A stretch of DNA of 64,000 nucleotides from RDXT01 sp033765305 (GTDB lineage: Bacteria > Bacteroidota > Bacteroidia > J057), in assembly GCA_033765305.1 (NCBI GenBank), contig JANRID010000050.1, positions 1 to 64,000 of the forward strand, read 5' to 3'. The first letter of the stretch is position 1, and every line of letters starts with the position of its first letter. The translations under genes and the position numbers were made by a program. Below the pieces are notes generated by a model. The model had not been told where the DNA came from. It did not search any database and saw only the letters and a list, made by a program, of their open reading frames with translations. Shown piece by piece: positions 32,641 through 40,700 of the stretch.

Positions 32641-33921
32641 ATGTACCTGCGGAAATGTGCGGGAATTGCGCTGTTTTGCGGCCTGCTGGCACCGCCGCTG
32701 GCTGCTCAGGAGCTGGCCTGGCCGGCACCGCCGCCGCCCGGCTGGGATCTGGCTGCCCTGCACCGGGTCACAGACTCCATCGTGCAGCGCGGGCTCGACA
32801 GCGGCGCCTATCCCGGCTGCCAGGTGCTCATGGCCTGCCGCGGGCAGATTCTGCTCTATAAAGCCTATGGCTATCAGGGGATTGACCGCCTCCGGCGCGT
32901 CTCCGAAACCGACCTGTACGACCTGGCTTCCCTGACCAAAATCCTCGGGCCGCTGCCCCTGCTGATGCGCCTGCACGGCCAGGGTCAGCTCGACCTGGAT
33001 GCGCCCTTGAGCCGGTATTTGCCGGAATCTGCCGGAACCCGCGCAGGGCCGCTCAGCCTGCGCAGCATGCTCGTGCACGAAGCGCAGCTGCAGGCCTGGA
33101 TTCCCTTCTGGCAGGAGGCGCTGCGCAAAGACGGCACCTGGCGCCGCCGCTTCCTGCGGGCCGATTCCTCCGCCCGCTTTCCCGTCCGCATCGGCGCGCA
33201 GGCCTTCGTGCGGCGGGGCTTCGGCCAGCGGCTCCTCCGCCGGCTTCTGCGTGCGCCCCGCACCGGCGTGCAGGAATACCGCTATTCCGACCTCGGATTC
33301 ATCGTCTATCCGCACCTCATTGCCCGCCTTGCCGGCCAGCCCTACTGGGACCTGCTGCGCGACAGCCTGTACCGGCCCATTGGTACAGGGCTGACCTACA
33401 ACCCCTTGCTGCAGCATCCGCTCAGCGCGGTCGCGCCCTCGGAGCAGGATACCTTCTTCCGCCGCGGGCTGATCCACGGCTATGTGCACGACGAAAATGC
33501 TGCCATCCAGGGCGGCGTGTCGGGCCATGCGGGCCTCTTCGGCCATGCCCGCGATGTGGCGCTGCTCATGCAGCTCTTCCTGAACGGCGGCACGCTGAAC
33601 GGCCGCCGCTATCTCGATTCCGCCTCGGTGCGGCTATTCGCTTCTTATCAGTCGCAGGTCCCCCTCGGCCACCGCGGACTCGGCTTCGACAAGCCGGTGC
33701 GCGACCCGGCGGACCGCAACTACTGCGCGGATTCCGCCTCGGCGGCGAGTTTCGGGCATTCCGGCTTCACCGGCACCTTCACCTGGGCCGATCCGGAGAC
33801 GGGCCTGCTCATCGTATTCCTCAGCAACCGCGTGCATCCTTCCCGCGCCAGCCGCCAGCTCTACCGCATGGGCATCCGCCCGGCCCTGCATCAGGCCTTG
33901 TACGCGCTGCTTCCCCGCTGA
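32641..33921 (+). CDS. Secreted beta-lactamase-family serine hydrolase
   Basis: From ATG 32641 the protein has 426 residues. The signal peptide is MYLRKCAGIALFCGLLAPPL then AAQ. The three penicillin-binding motifs are SLTK (97-100), YSD (215-217) and HSG (373-375), in order and well spaced. Such enzymes include D-amino-acid peptidases, esterases and amidases; the exact substrate cannot be told. An in-frame ATG at 32605 would put a hydrophilic stretch before the signal, so 32641 is preferred. It is divergent from the deoR-nagB operon, and its 3' end overlaps the next gene on the opposite strand by 31 bases. Given the neighbours, a role in cell-wall recycling is plausible. Confidence 0.85.
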   Translation: MYLRKCAGIALFCGLLAPPLAAQELAWPAPPPPGWDLAALHRVTDSIVQRGLDSGAYPGCQVLMACRGQILLYKAYGYQGIDRLRRVSETDLYDLASLTKILGPLPLLMRLHGQGQLDLDAPLSRYLPESAGTRAGPLSLRSMLVHEAQLQAWIPFWQEALRKDGTWRRRFLRADSSARFPVRIGAQAFVRRGFGQRLLRRLLRAPRTGVQEYRYSDLGFIVYPHLIARLAGQPYWDLLRDSLYRPIGTGLTYNPLLQHPLSAVAPSEQDTFFRRGLIHGYVHDENAAIQGGVSGHAGLFGHARDVALLMQLFLNGGTLNGRRYLDSASVRLFASYQSQVPLGHRGLGFDKPVRDPADRNYCADSASAASFGHSGFTGTFTWADPETGLLIVFLSNRVHPSRASRQLYRMGIRPALHQALYALLPR

Positions 33922-34349
33922 TCGCTGGCCTCCTGCAGCACCTGGATGAGCGCCTGCAGATAGCCGATGCGCGACATGCGGTGCAGGGAGTAGAGTCCGG
34001 TGTCCTGGGTGTTGAGGAATACCTGCAGATCGAGGGCCTTCTTCAGCCGGTCCACGGCAGCGGCCTGCCGGCCCTGCTGCTGATGCAGCATGGCTTCTTC
34101 GAGCAGCAGGTCGGCCAGAAGCCCGAGCTGCGCATCGCTCAGGCGGAGCGTGCAGAGCAGCAGGCTCAGGAACCGGTATTCTTCCGTGCGGCAGATCGTT
34201 TCCGCCTCCTCGCCCAGCAGCGTCTCGTAGGCGGCTTCCAGCATCGCTTCCGCCTGCGGCCCGTCGTCCGCTTCCAGTGCTGCCCGGATCATCCGGAGCA
34301 GCTCCGGAGCATAGCCGGAGGCGCCTGTAGCCGAGTCATGTTGTGCCAT
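33891..34349 (-). CDS. DUF6483-like helical protein
   Basis: From ATG 34349 the protein has 152 residues. GAGG lies seven bases before this ATG, but only one base from an alternative ATG at 34355. The pattern YAPELLRMIRAALEADDG, EAAYETLLGE, LLADLLLEEAMLHQQQG and AVDRLKKALDLQVF resembles DUF6483, a helical TPR-like family of unknown role. There is no signal peptide or membrane helix. It converges with the serine hydrolase gene and overlaps its end by 31 bases. Confidence 0.65.
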   Translation of the reverse strand: MAQHDSATGASGYAPELLRMIRAALEADDGPQAEAMLEAAYETLLGEEAETICRTEEYRFLSLLLCTLRLSDAQLGLLADLLLEEAMLHQQQGRQAAAVDRLKKALDLQVFLNTQDTGLYSLHRMSRIGYLQALIQVLQEASDQRGSSAYKA

Positions 34350-34355
34350 GATCAT

Positions 34356-34669
34356 ACCTCAAATAAACCGACCCCGTCCCGCACATTCAAGCGCCCCGGA
34401 GCAGGGTGTAATAAGCTGATTTGAAACGAAGAACAGTCCATGAAATGGGATGAATGAAACTTGGAGCTATCCGGCAGGTTCAACTATTCAATATTTGGTA
34501 TTTGATCCTGAGTGCCAGGAACTTGTGCTGGAAAGCGCGGCCCGGAGCCGCACAGCGGGCAAGTCATGCGGGGTGCAATCCTTCACCGGAACACATGTCT
34601 GATTCTGTAGACCGTATTCTGGAATTTCGTCACCCGGAAATGGATTTCCCAGTTTCCGGAATGCAAAAA
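34356..34669. other. Intergenic stretch, no gene seen
   Basis: I find no supported coding frame, RNA gene or repeat here. It separates the DUF6483-like gene (transcribed away) from the terminator of the T9SS cargo gene. Confidence 0.5.
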
Positions 34670-34691
34670 GGCCCCCCGCATGCGGGGGGCC
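34670..34691 (-). terminator. Intrinsic terminator of the T9SS cargo gene
   Basis: GGCCCCCCGCA-TGCGGGGGGCC is a perfect 22-base palindrome. On the minus strand it is followed by TTTTT (34669-34665), giving a classic hairpin plus U-run, 24 bases after the stop codon. Confidence 0.85.
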
Positions 34692-34715
34692 TGCTGCACG
34701 GGAGGACCGTGCGGG

Positions 34716-37337
34716 TTATTCTACCGACAGTTTCCGGCATTCCATCTGCCCGCGGCCGAGCAGGAACTCTACCGCATACACGCCGGGCCGCAGCCCGCTG
34801 ATATCCAGATCCACCTGATTCAGGCCCCGGTCCAGCCAGCGGTAGCCCCGCTTGACCGTTATGCCGCGGGGATCGACGATCTGCCATTGCACCTGATCGG
34901 GATCGGTCATCTCGAATTCGATGGAGGAAACCTGCTGGGCGGGGTTGGGGAAGAGCTGCCCCACCTTCTGGGCCGGTTTGCAGAGCACCTGCAGCTCGAA
35001 GTCGCCGGGCGTAGCCGAAGAGACGAAGACCAGATAGGGAGTGCCTTTGGCGGTTTTGACCGTCACTTCGGCGGCGCCGAAGGCGCAGCTGGCGCTCAGC
35101 ATTTCGTCATTGGCGCCGGCGCAGATCGTGTCCTGGCAGTCGCCTTTGAACACCTGGATGCGGGTGTCGAGCGGCTGCGGGCCGCCGCAGGTGCTGAAGG
35201 TGAAGCCGTCGCCCGTGCCTGTGAACTGGTACCAGACACCGTAGAGGAAGGACGGGATGCCGCATCCCCAGACCGGCTGGCTCATCTGGGCATTGACCGT
35301 CGTGCCGGCGTAGCGGCCCTTGCATTCCACCGTCACCGCGCCGGCGCAGGTGGCATTGACCGGCGGCACACAGGCCGCGCTTACCGCCGTGCCCTTCCGC
35401 AGGCAGCCGAAGATGCCCGGATCGATGATGCGCGGCTCCACCTGCATGCCGGCAGGGTAGGGGCCGAGGAAATAGCTGCCCGGAATGAGCCCCGTGAGGG
35501 TGTAGGTGCCGCTTTGGTCGGTGAGGGTGTAGTTCGACTGGGAACCGGTGAAGACCACGCCCACCCGGAAGGTGCTGTCGGTCAGGCACTCGGTGTAGAT
35601 CGAGTCGTAGAGCACGTCGCAGATCGGCACCGGCGTGCAGTCTGCCGTCACCGGCCCGTCGATCACCGAGCAGTTCGGGATATTGACATCCGTGACGGTC
35701 ACCATCACATCGATGCTGTTCAGGTACGACTGGTAGATATAGGTGCCGCCTCCCTGCACAATCAGCGGCGCAGTGCCCTGATCGTCGGTAATCTGGTAGG
35801 TTCCGGTGCCGAAGAACGATACCTGCACCTCGAAGGTCGAGTCGGTGTTGCACACCGGCACGAGCATGTCGAACACCAGATCGCAGACGGGCGGCGGCGC
35901 ACAGGAGGCAGTAATGCCGGTGAGGGTATCGGCGCAGCCCGCGAGCAGCGTGGTGCTTCCGAAGAGGCTGACCTGGGTTCCGCTGGGGTAATTGCCGAAG
36001 GTGAAGGTTCCGCCGGCAGTTCCGCTGAGCACGGTCGTGCCGCTCTGGTCTTTGACCTGGAAGGGTCCGTTGGCGGTGAGACTCAGGGTGATGCTGAAGC
36101 TCACGCTTCCGGGAATGCACTGGGCTGTTGCGCTGACCAGATCGAGCTGGCAGACAGGCGGCGGCGTGCAGGAGGCGGTGATGCCGGTGAGGGTGTCGGC
36201 GCAGCCCGCGAGCAGCGTGGTGCTTCCGAAGAGGCTGACCTGGGTTCCGCTGGGGTAATTGCCGAAGGTGAAAGTTCCGCCGGCAGCTCCGCTGAGCACG
36301 GTGGCACCGCTCTGGTCTTTGACCTGGAAGGGCCCGTTGGCGGTGACGGTCAGGGTCACGCTGAAATTCACGCTTCCGGGAATGCACTGGGCCGTTGCGC
36401 TGACGAGGTCGAGCTGGCAGACGGGCGGCGGCGTGCAGGAGGCGGTGACGATGGCGGAGGTGTCGGCACAGGCGACGGTGCCGAGGTCTTCCAGAAAAAA
36501 CTGAACTGGCGTCTGGCTCGGGTATGGACCGAAGGTATAGGTGCCGGCCCCGATGCCGGACAGCGCCGGAGAGCCTTGGTTGTCGGATAGCTGAAAGGTA
36601 TTGCCGGTGCCCGTGACGGTCACGGACACGGTGAATGCGGAGTCGTTTACGCAGGCGGCGGCAGCCGAGGCGATCTGGGCATCGCAGAAGTAGGTGCTGC
36701 AGGAAGCATTGGCGTTGATGTCGCCGTGGCCGGTGTAGGCGCCAGTGAAGAGAAACCAGCCGGAAATGCCGTAGGCGGCATTTTTGGCGTTGGCGCCCAC
36801 GCCGAACTGGAAGCCGAACTCGTAATTCGGCGGATTGTGCTTGAGATTCAGCGTATCCCCGTCGAAAAAGGAGCCCGGCACGCCGGTCATGACGCTGCGC
36901 GTGCTGTCGAGTTCCCAGAAAAACCAGTTCTGCTTGTTGGCATTGACGACAGCCGGCGGAGCCAGTTCCACTTTCACGTCGCGGCCCAGGGCCGTCCACT
37001 GGCCGAAATTCCGGATATTGATCAGCCAAAGGCTCGCATCCCACTGCCAGGCGGGGATCGTCGCATGGATGACCCGTCCTGTAATGTGGGCGCTGCTGTC
37101 GTCATAGATGACCATCACGCCGCCGTTGGCGTCGAAGTTGAACCGTTCCGTCTGCGGGCCGGGCAGGTCCAGCCAGAACGAATGGCCGCCGCTCGGCTGG
37201 TAATCGCTCAGGTTGCAGACGAAGATGATGGAGTCCTGCGCCTGTGCGGCAGCAGGACGCAGCAGGCTGAGGATCAGCAAGCCCAGGCTTGCCCAAAGAA
37301 CGATTCCTTTCCGTGCGGTGTACAAGTTGATTCCCAT
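34716..37337 (-). CDS. T9SS-exported protein with tandem beta domains
   Basis: From ATG 37337 the protein has 873 residues. The signal peptide is KGIVLWASLGLLILSLL then RPAAAQAQ. Residues about 35-280 form an N-terminal domain of unknown type. Next come at least four similar domains of about 90 residues with paired cysteines (CQLDLVSATAQC-type starts, ASCTPPPVC linkers, FGNYPSGTQV). Two adjacent ones are nearly identical. A further domain (about 700-790) is followed by a C-terminal type A sorting domain (LFPNPAQQVSSIEFEM, ISGLRPGVYAVEFL). T9SS cargo crosses the outer membrane and is usually attached to the surface. Repeats with disulphides suggest an adhesin or matrix protein. In-frame codons upstream of 37337 precede the signal and are rejected. 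Confidence 0.85.
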   Translation of the reverse strand: MGINLYTARKGIVLWASLGLLILSLLRPAAAQAQDSIIFVCNLSDYQPSGGHSFWLDLPGPQTERFNFDANGGVMVIYDDSSAHITGRVIHATIPAWQWDASLWLINIRNFGQWTALGRDVKVELAPPAVVNANKQNWFFWELDSTRSVMTGVPGSFFDGDTLNLKHNPPNYEFGFQFGVGANAKNAAYGISGWFLFTGAYTGHGDINANASCSTYFCDAQIASAAAACVNDSAFTVSVTVTGTGNTFQLSDNQGSPALSGIGAGTYTFGPYPSQTPVQFFLEDLGTVACADTSAIVTASCTPPPVCQLDLVSATAQCIPGSVNFSVTLTVTANGPFQVKDQSGATVLSGAAGGTFTFGNYPSGTQVSLFGSTTLLAGCADTLTGITASCTPPPVCQLDLVSATAQCIPGSVSFSITLSLTANGPFQVKDQSGTTVLSGTAGGTFTFGNYPSGTQVSLFGSTTLLAGCADTLTGITASCAPPPVCDLVFDMLVPVCNTDSTFEVQVSFFGTGTYQITDDQGTAPLIVQGGGTYIYQSYLNSIDVMVTVTDVNIPNCSVIDGPVTADCTPVPICDVLYDSIYTECLTDSTFRVGVVFTGSQSNYTLTDQSGTYTLTGLIPGSYFLGPYPAGMQVEPRIIDPGIFGCLRKGTAVSAACVPPVNATCAGAVTVECKGRYAGTTVNAQMSQPVWGCGIPSFLYGVWYQFTGTGDGFTFSTCGGPQPLDTRIQVFKGDCQDTICAGANDEMLSASCAFGAAEVTVKTAKGTPYLVFVSSATPGDFELQVLCKPAQKVGQLFPNPAQQVSSIEFEMTDPDQVQWQIVDPRGITVKRGYRWLDRGLNQVDLDISGLRPGVYAVEFLLGRGQMECRKLSVE
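35887..36420. repeat. 267-bp tandem duplication inside the T9SS cargo gene
   Basis: Two copies start at 35887 and 36154, and a diverging third start is seen at 36421. The copies match at nearly all positions over 267 bases, which is 89 codons in frame. The near identity implies a recent duplication or gene conversion. Confidence 0.9.
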
Positions 37338-37809
37338 AACCTTACCTGAAACCCTGTGTGAACGTATGGTAATATAGAGAAATAACAGCTCCGGGTACGG
37401 TGGCAGCGGCACTTGGGCGCCGGATGCGCAACGTAGAAACAGCGATGAGCCGGGATACCTGAGCGGAGGGGGAAATCTGCCGGGCGGCAGCTCATAACAA
37501 CAGGCAAAAACCATTCCTGTTTCGGTGTTTCAACCGGTGTTTTTTCACCGGGTTAAAATATTTTCGCAATGGGTACATGCCGCCGCCTGCAATCGGTTGC
37601 AGGGCCTTGCACAGCTCCGTCGCGGCCTGCCGCCTGCACAGGCCCGCGTAAAGTCCACCACCTCCGGAAAGGGGTTTTGTAAGTTGATATTCAATGACTT
37701 GAATTGCATGCTGCTGCTGCAGTCCGGGCAAGTCAGCCAATGGATTTATCCGGCGATACTTGGGCCGCATGCCCGGCCTGCGTAACTATGCGGCCAGATA
37801 CCAGGGAGC
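37338..37809. other. Divergent intergenic region with a hairpin
   Basis: No gene is seen in this 472-base gap between the divergent T9SS cargo gene and fabG. AACCGGTG (37532-37539) pairs with CACCGGGTT (37546-37554) around a T6 loop, with one bulged G. AAAATATTTT follows. Regulatory elements for both genes are expected here but none is clear. Confidence 0.5.
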
Positions 37810-38553
37810 ATGAACCGACTCGCAGACCGAATTGCTATTATCACCGGAGGCGCCAGAGGCATCGGCAAAGCCACCGCCCAGCGTTTTGTCCAGGAAGGCG
37901 CCACGGCCGTCATCTGGGACCTCATGGAGGAGGCCGGCCTGAGCACGGTTGCCGAACTGGAAGCCGCCGGCGGAAAGGCCTGGTTCATGAAGGTCAATAC
38001 CACCGACCAGGCTGCTGTAACCCGCGCCGCGGCAGAAGTCCATCAGCGCTACGGACGCATCGATATCCTCATCAACAATGCCGGCATCACCCGCGACGCC
38101 TCCCTGCTCAAAATGGAGCAGAGCCAGTGGCAGCAGGTGATCGATGTGAACCTCTCCGGCGTTTTCTACTGCACCCAGGCCGTGGCCGGCTACATGGCCG
38201 CCCAAGGCTACGGGCGCATTGTCAGCGCAGCCTCCGTCGTGGGGCTCTACGGCAACTTCGGCCAGTCCAACTACGTCGCCACCAAGGCCGGCCTCATCGG
38301 CATGACCAAGGTCTGGGCCCGCGAGCTGGGCCGCAAAGGCATCACCGCCAATGCCGTGGCTCCCGGCTTCATCGCCACCGAAATGATCGGCACCATCCCC
38401 GAAAAGGTGATCTCCATGGTGCAGGAGCGCACGCCGCTGGGCCGCTTCGGCAAGCCGGAGGAAATCGCCAATGCCTACCTGTTTCTGGCTTCCGATGAAG
38501 CCTCCTTCATCAACGGCGCCACCCTCAGCGTGGACGGCGGCGTGGTCATGTAA
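37810..38553 (+). CDS. fabG: 3-oxoacyl-ACP reductase (SDR family)
   Basis: The 247-residue protein has all short-chain dehydrogenase landmarks: TGGARGIG (12-19), NNAG (89-92), N114, and the catalytic S142, Y155 and K159 (SNYVATKAG). It reduces 3-oxoacyl-ACP with NADPH in fatty-acid synthesis. The closing GATLSVDGGVVM is typical of FabG. It starts an apparent three-gene set with a KAS III-like gene 14 bases downstream and a hydrolase. Together they may make or handle an acyl chain. A paralogous SDR role is possible, since fabG usually sits with other fab genes. Confidence 0.9.
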   Translation: MNRLADRIAIITGGARGIGKATAQRFVQEGATAVIWDLMEEAGLSTVAELEAAGGKAWFMKVNTTDQAAVTRAAAEVHQRYGRIDILINNAGITRDASLLKMEQSQWQQVIDVNLSGVFYCTQAVAGYMAAQGYGRIVSAASVVGLYGNFGQSNYVATKAGLIGMTKVWARELGRKGITANAVAPGFIATEMIGTIPEKVISMVQERTPLGRFGKPEEIANAYLFLASDEASFINGATLSVDGGVVM

Positions 38554-38567
38554 CCGGCAGCAGCCCT

Positions 38568-39560
38568 ATGCGCAACGCAGTCATCCTGTCCAGCGGCATG
38601 CACGTCCCGGAACGGGTGGTGTCCAACCGCGAATTCGATGAGATGCTGGGCGAAAACGTCAGCGCCTGGCTGGAGCAGACGGCCCAGATCTTCGAGCGGC
38701 GCTGGTGCAGCGAATCGGAAGCCGCTTCCGATCTGGCGGTGCAGGCCGCGCAGCAGGCCCTGGACCGCGCAGGCGTGCCCGCAGCCGAAGTGGACCTGAT
38801 TATCCTCGCGACCGATACGCCGGATTTCGTCTCGCCGCCCACCGCTTCGGTGGTGCAGCACCGCCTGGGCGCCGCCCGTGCCGGCATCTTCGACCTCAAC
38901 GCCGCCTGTGCCGGCTTCGTCACCGGCCTGCACCTGGGCGCCAGCTACCTCCGGGCCCAGCGCCGGCTGCGCCATGTCCTGGTGATCGGCACCTACGCGA
39001 TGAGCAAGTTCCTGAATCTGAAGGACAAAAAAACCGTGACCCTCTTCGCCGATGGCGCGGGAGCGGTGCTGCTCGGCGCAGCCGATACAGACGAAGACAG
39101 CGGCTATCTGGCCGGCACCCTCAGCGCGATGGGCCAGTACCACGACGGCATGGGCATCTATGCCGGCGGTACGCGATTTCCGGCAACCCCGGAGCGGCTT
39201 GAAGCCGGCGAGCACCTGCTGCGCTTTGTGTATAAGTTTCCCGCCGACCTCAATCAGCGCGAATGGACCCGCATCATCCGGGAGCTTTGCGCCGAAAGCG
39301 GCCATACGCCGGAGGAAATCCAGCACTACGTGATCACCCAGATCAACATCGGCAGCATCCGCGCCACGATGGAGGCGCTCTCGCTCCCGCCGGAGCGGGC
39401 CTGCACGGTGATGCACCGCTACGGCTACACCGGATCGGCCTGCATCCCGATGGCGTTCCACGAGGCGGTGGAGTCCGGGCGGATCCGCCGGGGCGATCTG
39501 GTCCAGTTTATCGGATCCGGCGGCGGGCTGGCCTTTGCCGGCGCGGCGTTCCGCTACTGA
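38568..39560 (+). CDS. Ketoacyl-ACP synthase III-like protein with altered catalytic triad
   Basis: The 330-residue protein has the thiolase fold of FabH. The nucleophile block NAACAGF places C114. FADGAGAVLLG is also present. Where FabH has HQAN, this protein reads TQIN (257-260), so the first catalytic histidine is a threonine. Where FabH has GNTSAASIP, it reads GYTGSACIP, so the asparagine is Y287. FabH uses Cys-His-Asn to decarboxylate malonyl-ACP. With only the cysteine kept, the protein may transfer acyl groups without decarboxylation, as other FabH relatives do, or use a different base. It is 14 bases downstream of fabG and was read directly from the codons, so the substitutions are not a frame artefact. 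Confidence 0.85.
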   Translation: MRNAVILSSGMHVPERVVSNREFDEMLGENVSAWLEQTAQIFERRWCSESEAASDLAVQAAQQALDRAGVPAAEVDLIILATDTPDFVSPPTASVVQHRLGAARAGIFDLNAACAGFVTGLHLGASYLRAQRRLRHVLVIGTYAMSKFLNLKDKKTVTLFADGAGAVLLGAADTDEDSGYLAGTLSAMGQYHDGMGIYAGGTRFPATPERLEAGEHLLRFVYKFPADLNQREWTRIIRELCAESGHTPEEIQHYVITQINIGSIRATMEALSLPPERACTVMHRYGYTGSACIPMAFHEAVESGRIRRGDLVQFIGSGGGLAFAGAAFRY

Positions 39561-39692
39561 GCAGCAGACCGGCCGGATCTGCACCCCGCAGCCGGCTGCA
39601 TATACGGATACGCCAGAACCGCGACAGACAGCCGCAGGATGCGCCCCTGCGGCTTCCGGCATATCCCGGAAGGCCTCTTACCCCCTTGCAAC

Positions 39693-40547
39693 ATGAACCC
39701 GGAACCCTTTCAAGTCCGCCGGCTGCACCTCTCCGACCGCCAGGAACTGGCCTACGTGGACGAAGGGGAAGGCCCGGCGCTGGTGATGATCCACGGGCTC
39801 AGCAGCAGCCTCCGCATCTGGGACCGCAACATCGCGGCGCTGCGCAGCCGGTTCCGCTGCATTGCCGTAGATCTGCCCGGCTACGGCCATTCTCCGCGCA
39901 TGCAGCAGCCCGCCAGCCTCCAGGGCTACGCCCTGCGCGTGCTGGAGCTGATCTACCGCCTCGACCTGCACCGGCCCGTGCTGGCCGGGCACTCCATGGG
40001 CGGGCAGATTGCCATGACCGCCGCCCTGCGGTACCCCAGCACCGTCAGCCGCCTGGTGCTGGCGGCGCCCGCCGGCTTCGAGCGGTTTACCCGCCTGCAG
40101 CAGGCGGCGCTGCGCCGCAGCCTGCAGCCCGCCCAGATCATGGCCCTCAGCGACGAGCGCATCCTCCAGAACCTGAAGCTGAGCTTTTACCGCTATCCGG
40201 AAGCCGCCCGCTTCATGGCCGAGGACCGCATCGCCCTGCGCAGCAGCCCCCGGCTGGCGGAATACGCCCTCACCGTGCACGAAAGTGTGCTGGCCATGCT
40301 GCGCGAGCCGGTCTGGCATCAGCTGCCGCAGCTGGCGCAGCCGGTGCTGGCCCTTTTCGGCGAGCAGGACCTGCTCATCCCCAACCGGCTCTTCCATCCG
40401 CTGGGCAGCTCACGCCGCGTGGCGCAGGCCGGCGCCGCCCGGATTCCGGACTGCCGGCTCGTGATGATCCCGGAATGCGGACATTTCGTTCCCTTCGAAT
40501 GTCCGGAAGTGTTCAATGCGCACGCAGCGGATTTCGCGGCGGATTGA
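39693..40547 (+). CDS. Alpha/beta-hydrolase
   Basis: From ATG 39693 the protein has 284 residues. It has the oxyanion block VMIHGLSSS (about 31-39), the nucleophile elbow AGHSMGG with S101, an acid FGEQD with D226, and H264 in CGHFVPFE. The Ser-Asp-His triad is complete. A lid of helices sits between 120 and 200. No signal peptide. The family includes esterases, haloperoxidase-like and MhpC-like enzymes; the substrate is not evident. It follows the KAS III-like gene by 132 bases and is followed by a hairpin, so it may be the third gene of an acyl-handling unit. Confidence 0.85.
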   Translation: MNPEPFQVRRLHLSDRQELAYVDEGEGPALVMIHGLSSSLRIWDRNIAALRSRFRCIAVDLPGYGHSPRMQQPASLQGYALRVLELIYRLDLHRPVLAGHSMGGQIAMTAALRYPSTVSRLVLAAPAGFERFTRLQQAALRRSLQPAQIMALSDERILQNLKLSFYRYPEAARFMAEDRIALRSSPRLAEYALTVHESVLAMLREPVWHQLPQLAQPVLALFGEQDLLIPNRLFHPLGSSRRVAQAGAARIPDCRLVMIPECGHFVPFECPEVFNAHAADFAAD

Positions 40548-40576
40548 CCATTTGCGGCCTGCTCGCGCGCAGATCT

Positions 40577-40594
40577 GTGCCGGTCATCCGGCAC
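40577..40594 (+). terminator. Hairpin after the hydrolase gene
   Basis: GTGCCGG-TCAT-CCGGCAC is a perfect 7-bp stem with a 4-base loop, 30 bases after the stop codon. It is followed by TTGTGCC without a long T-run. Confidence 0.5.
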
Positions 40595-40700
40595 TTGTGC
40601 CGCTTATGTCCTGTTTGAAGCAGTTCGGGCGGCCCCGGCCGTAATTTATCAGGGAGTGGAATAGTTCTTGACCGCTGTTCCCGGATAACCAGCTCGAACA

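Noticed and set aside
37532..37554. Hairpin with T6 loop in the fabG upstream region as a terminator
   Set aside because: No gene ends there; both flanking genes are transcribed away. It is kept only as an unexplained structure.
37525..37785. An 86-codon frame in the gap before fabG
   Set aside because: It has no recognisable motif or promoter and its composition is that of non-coding DNA.
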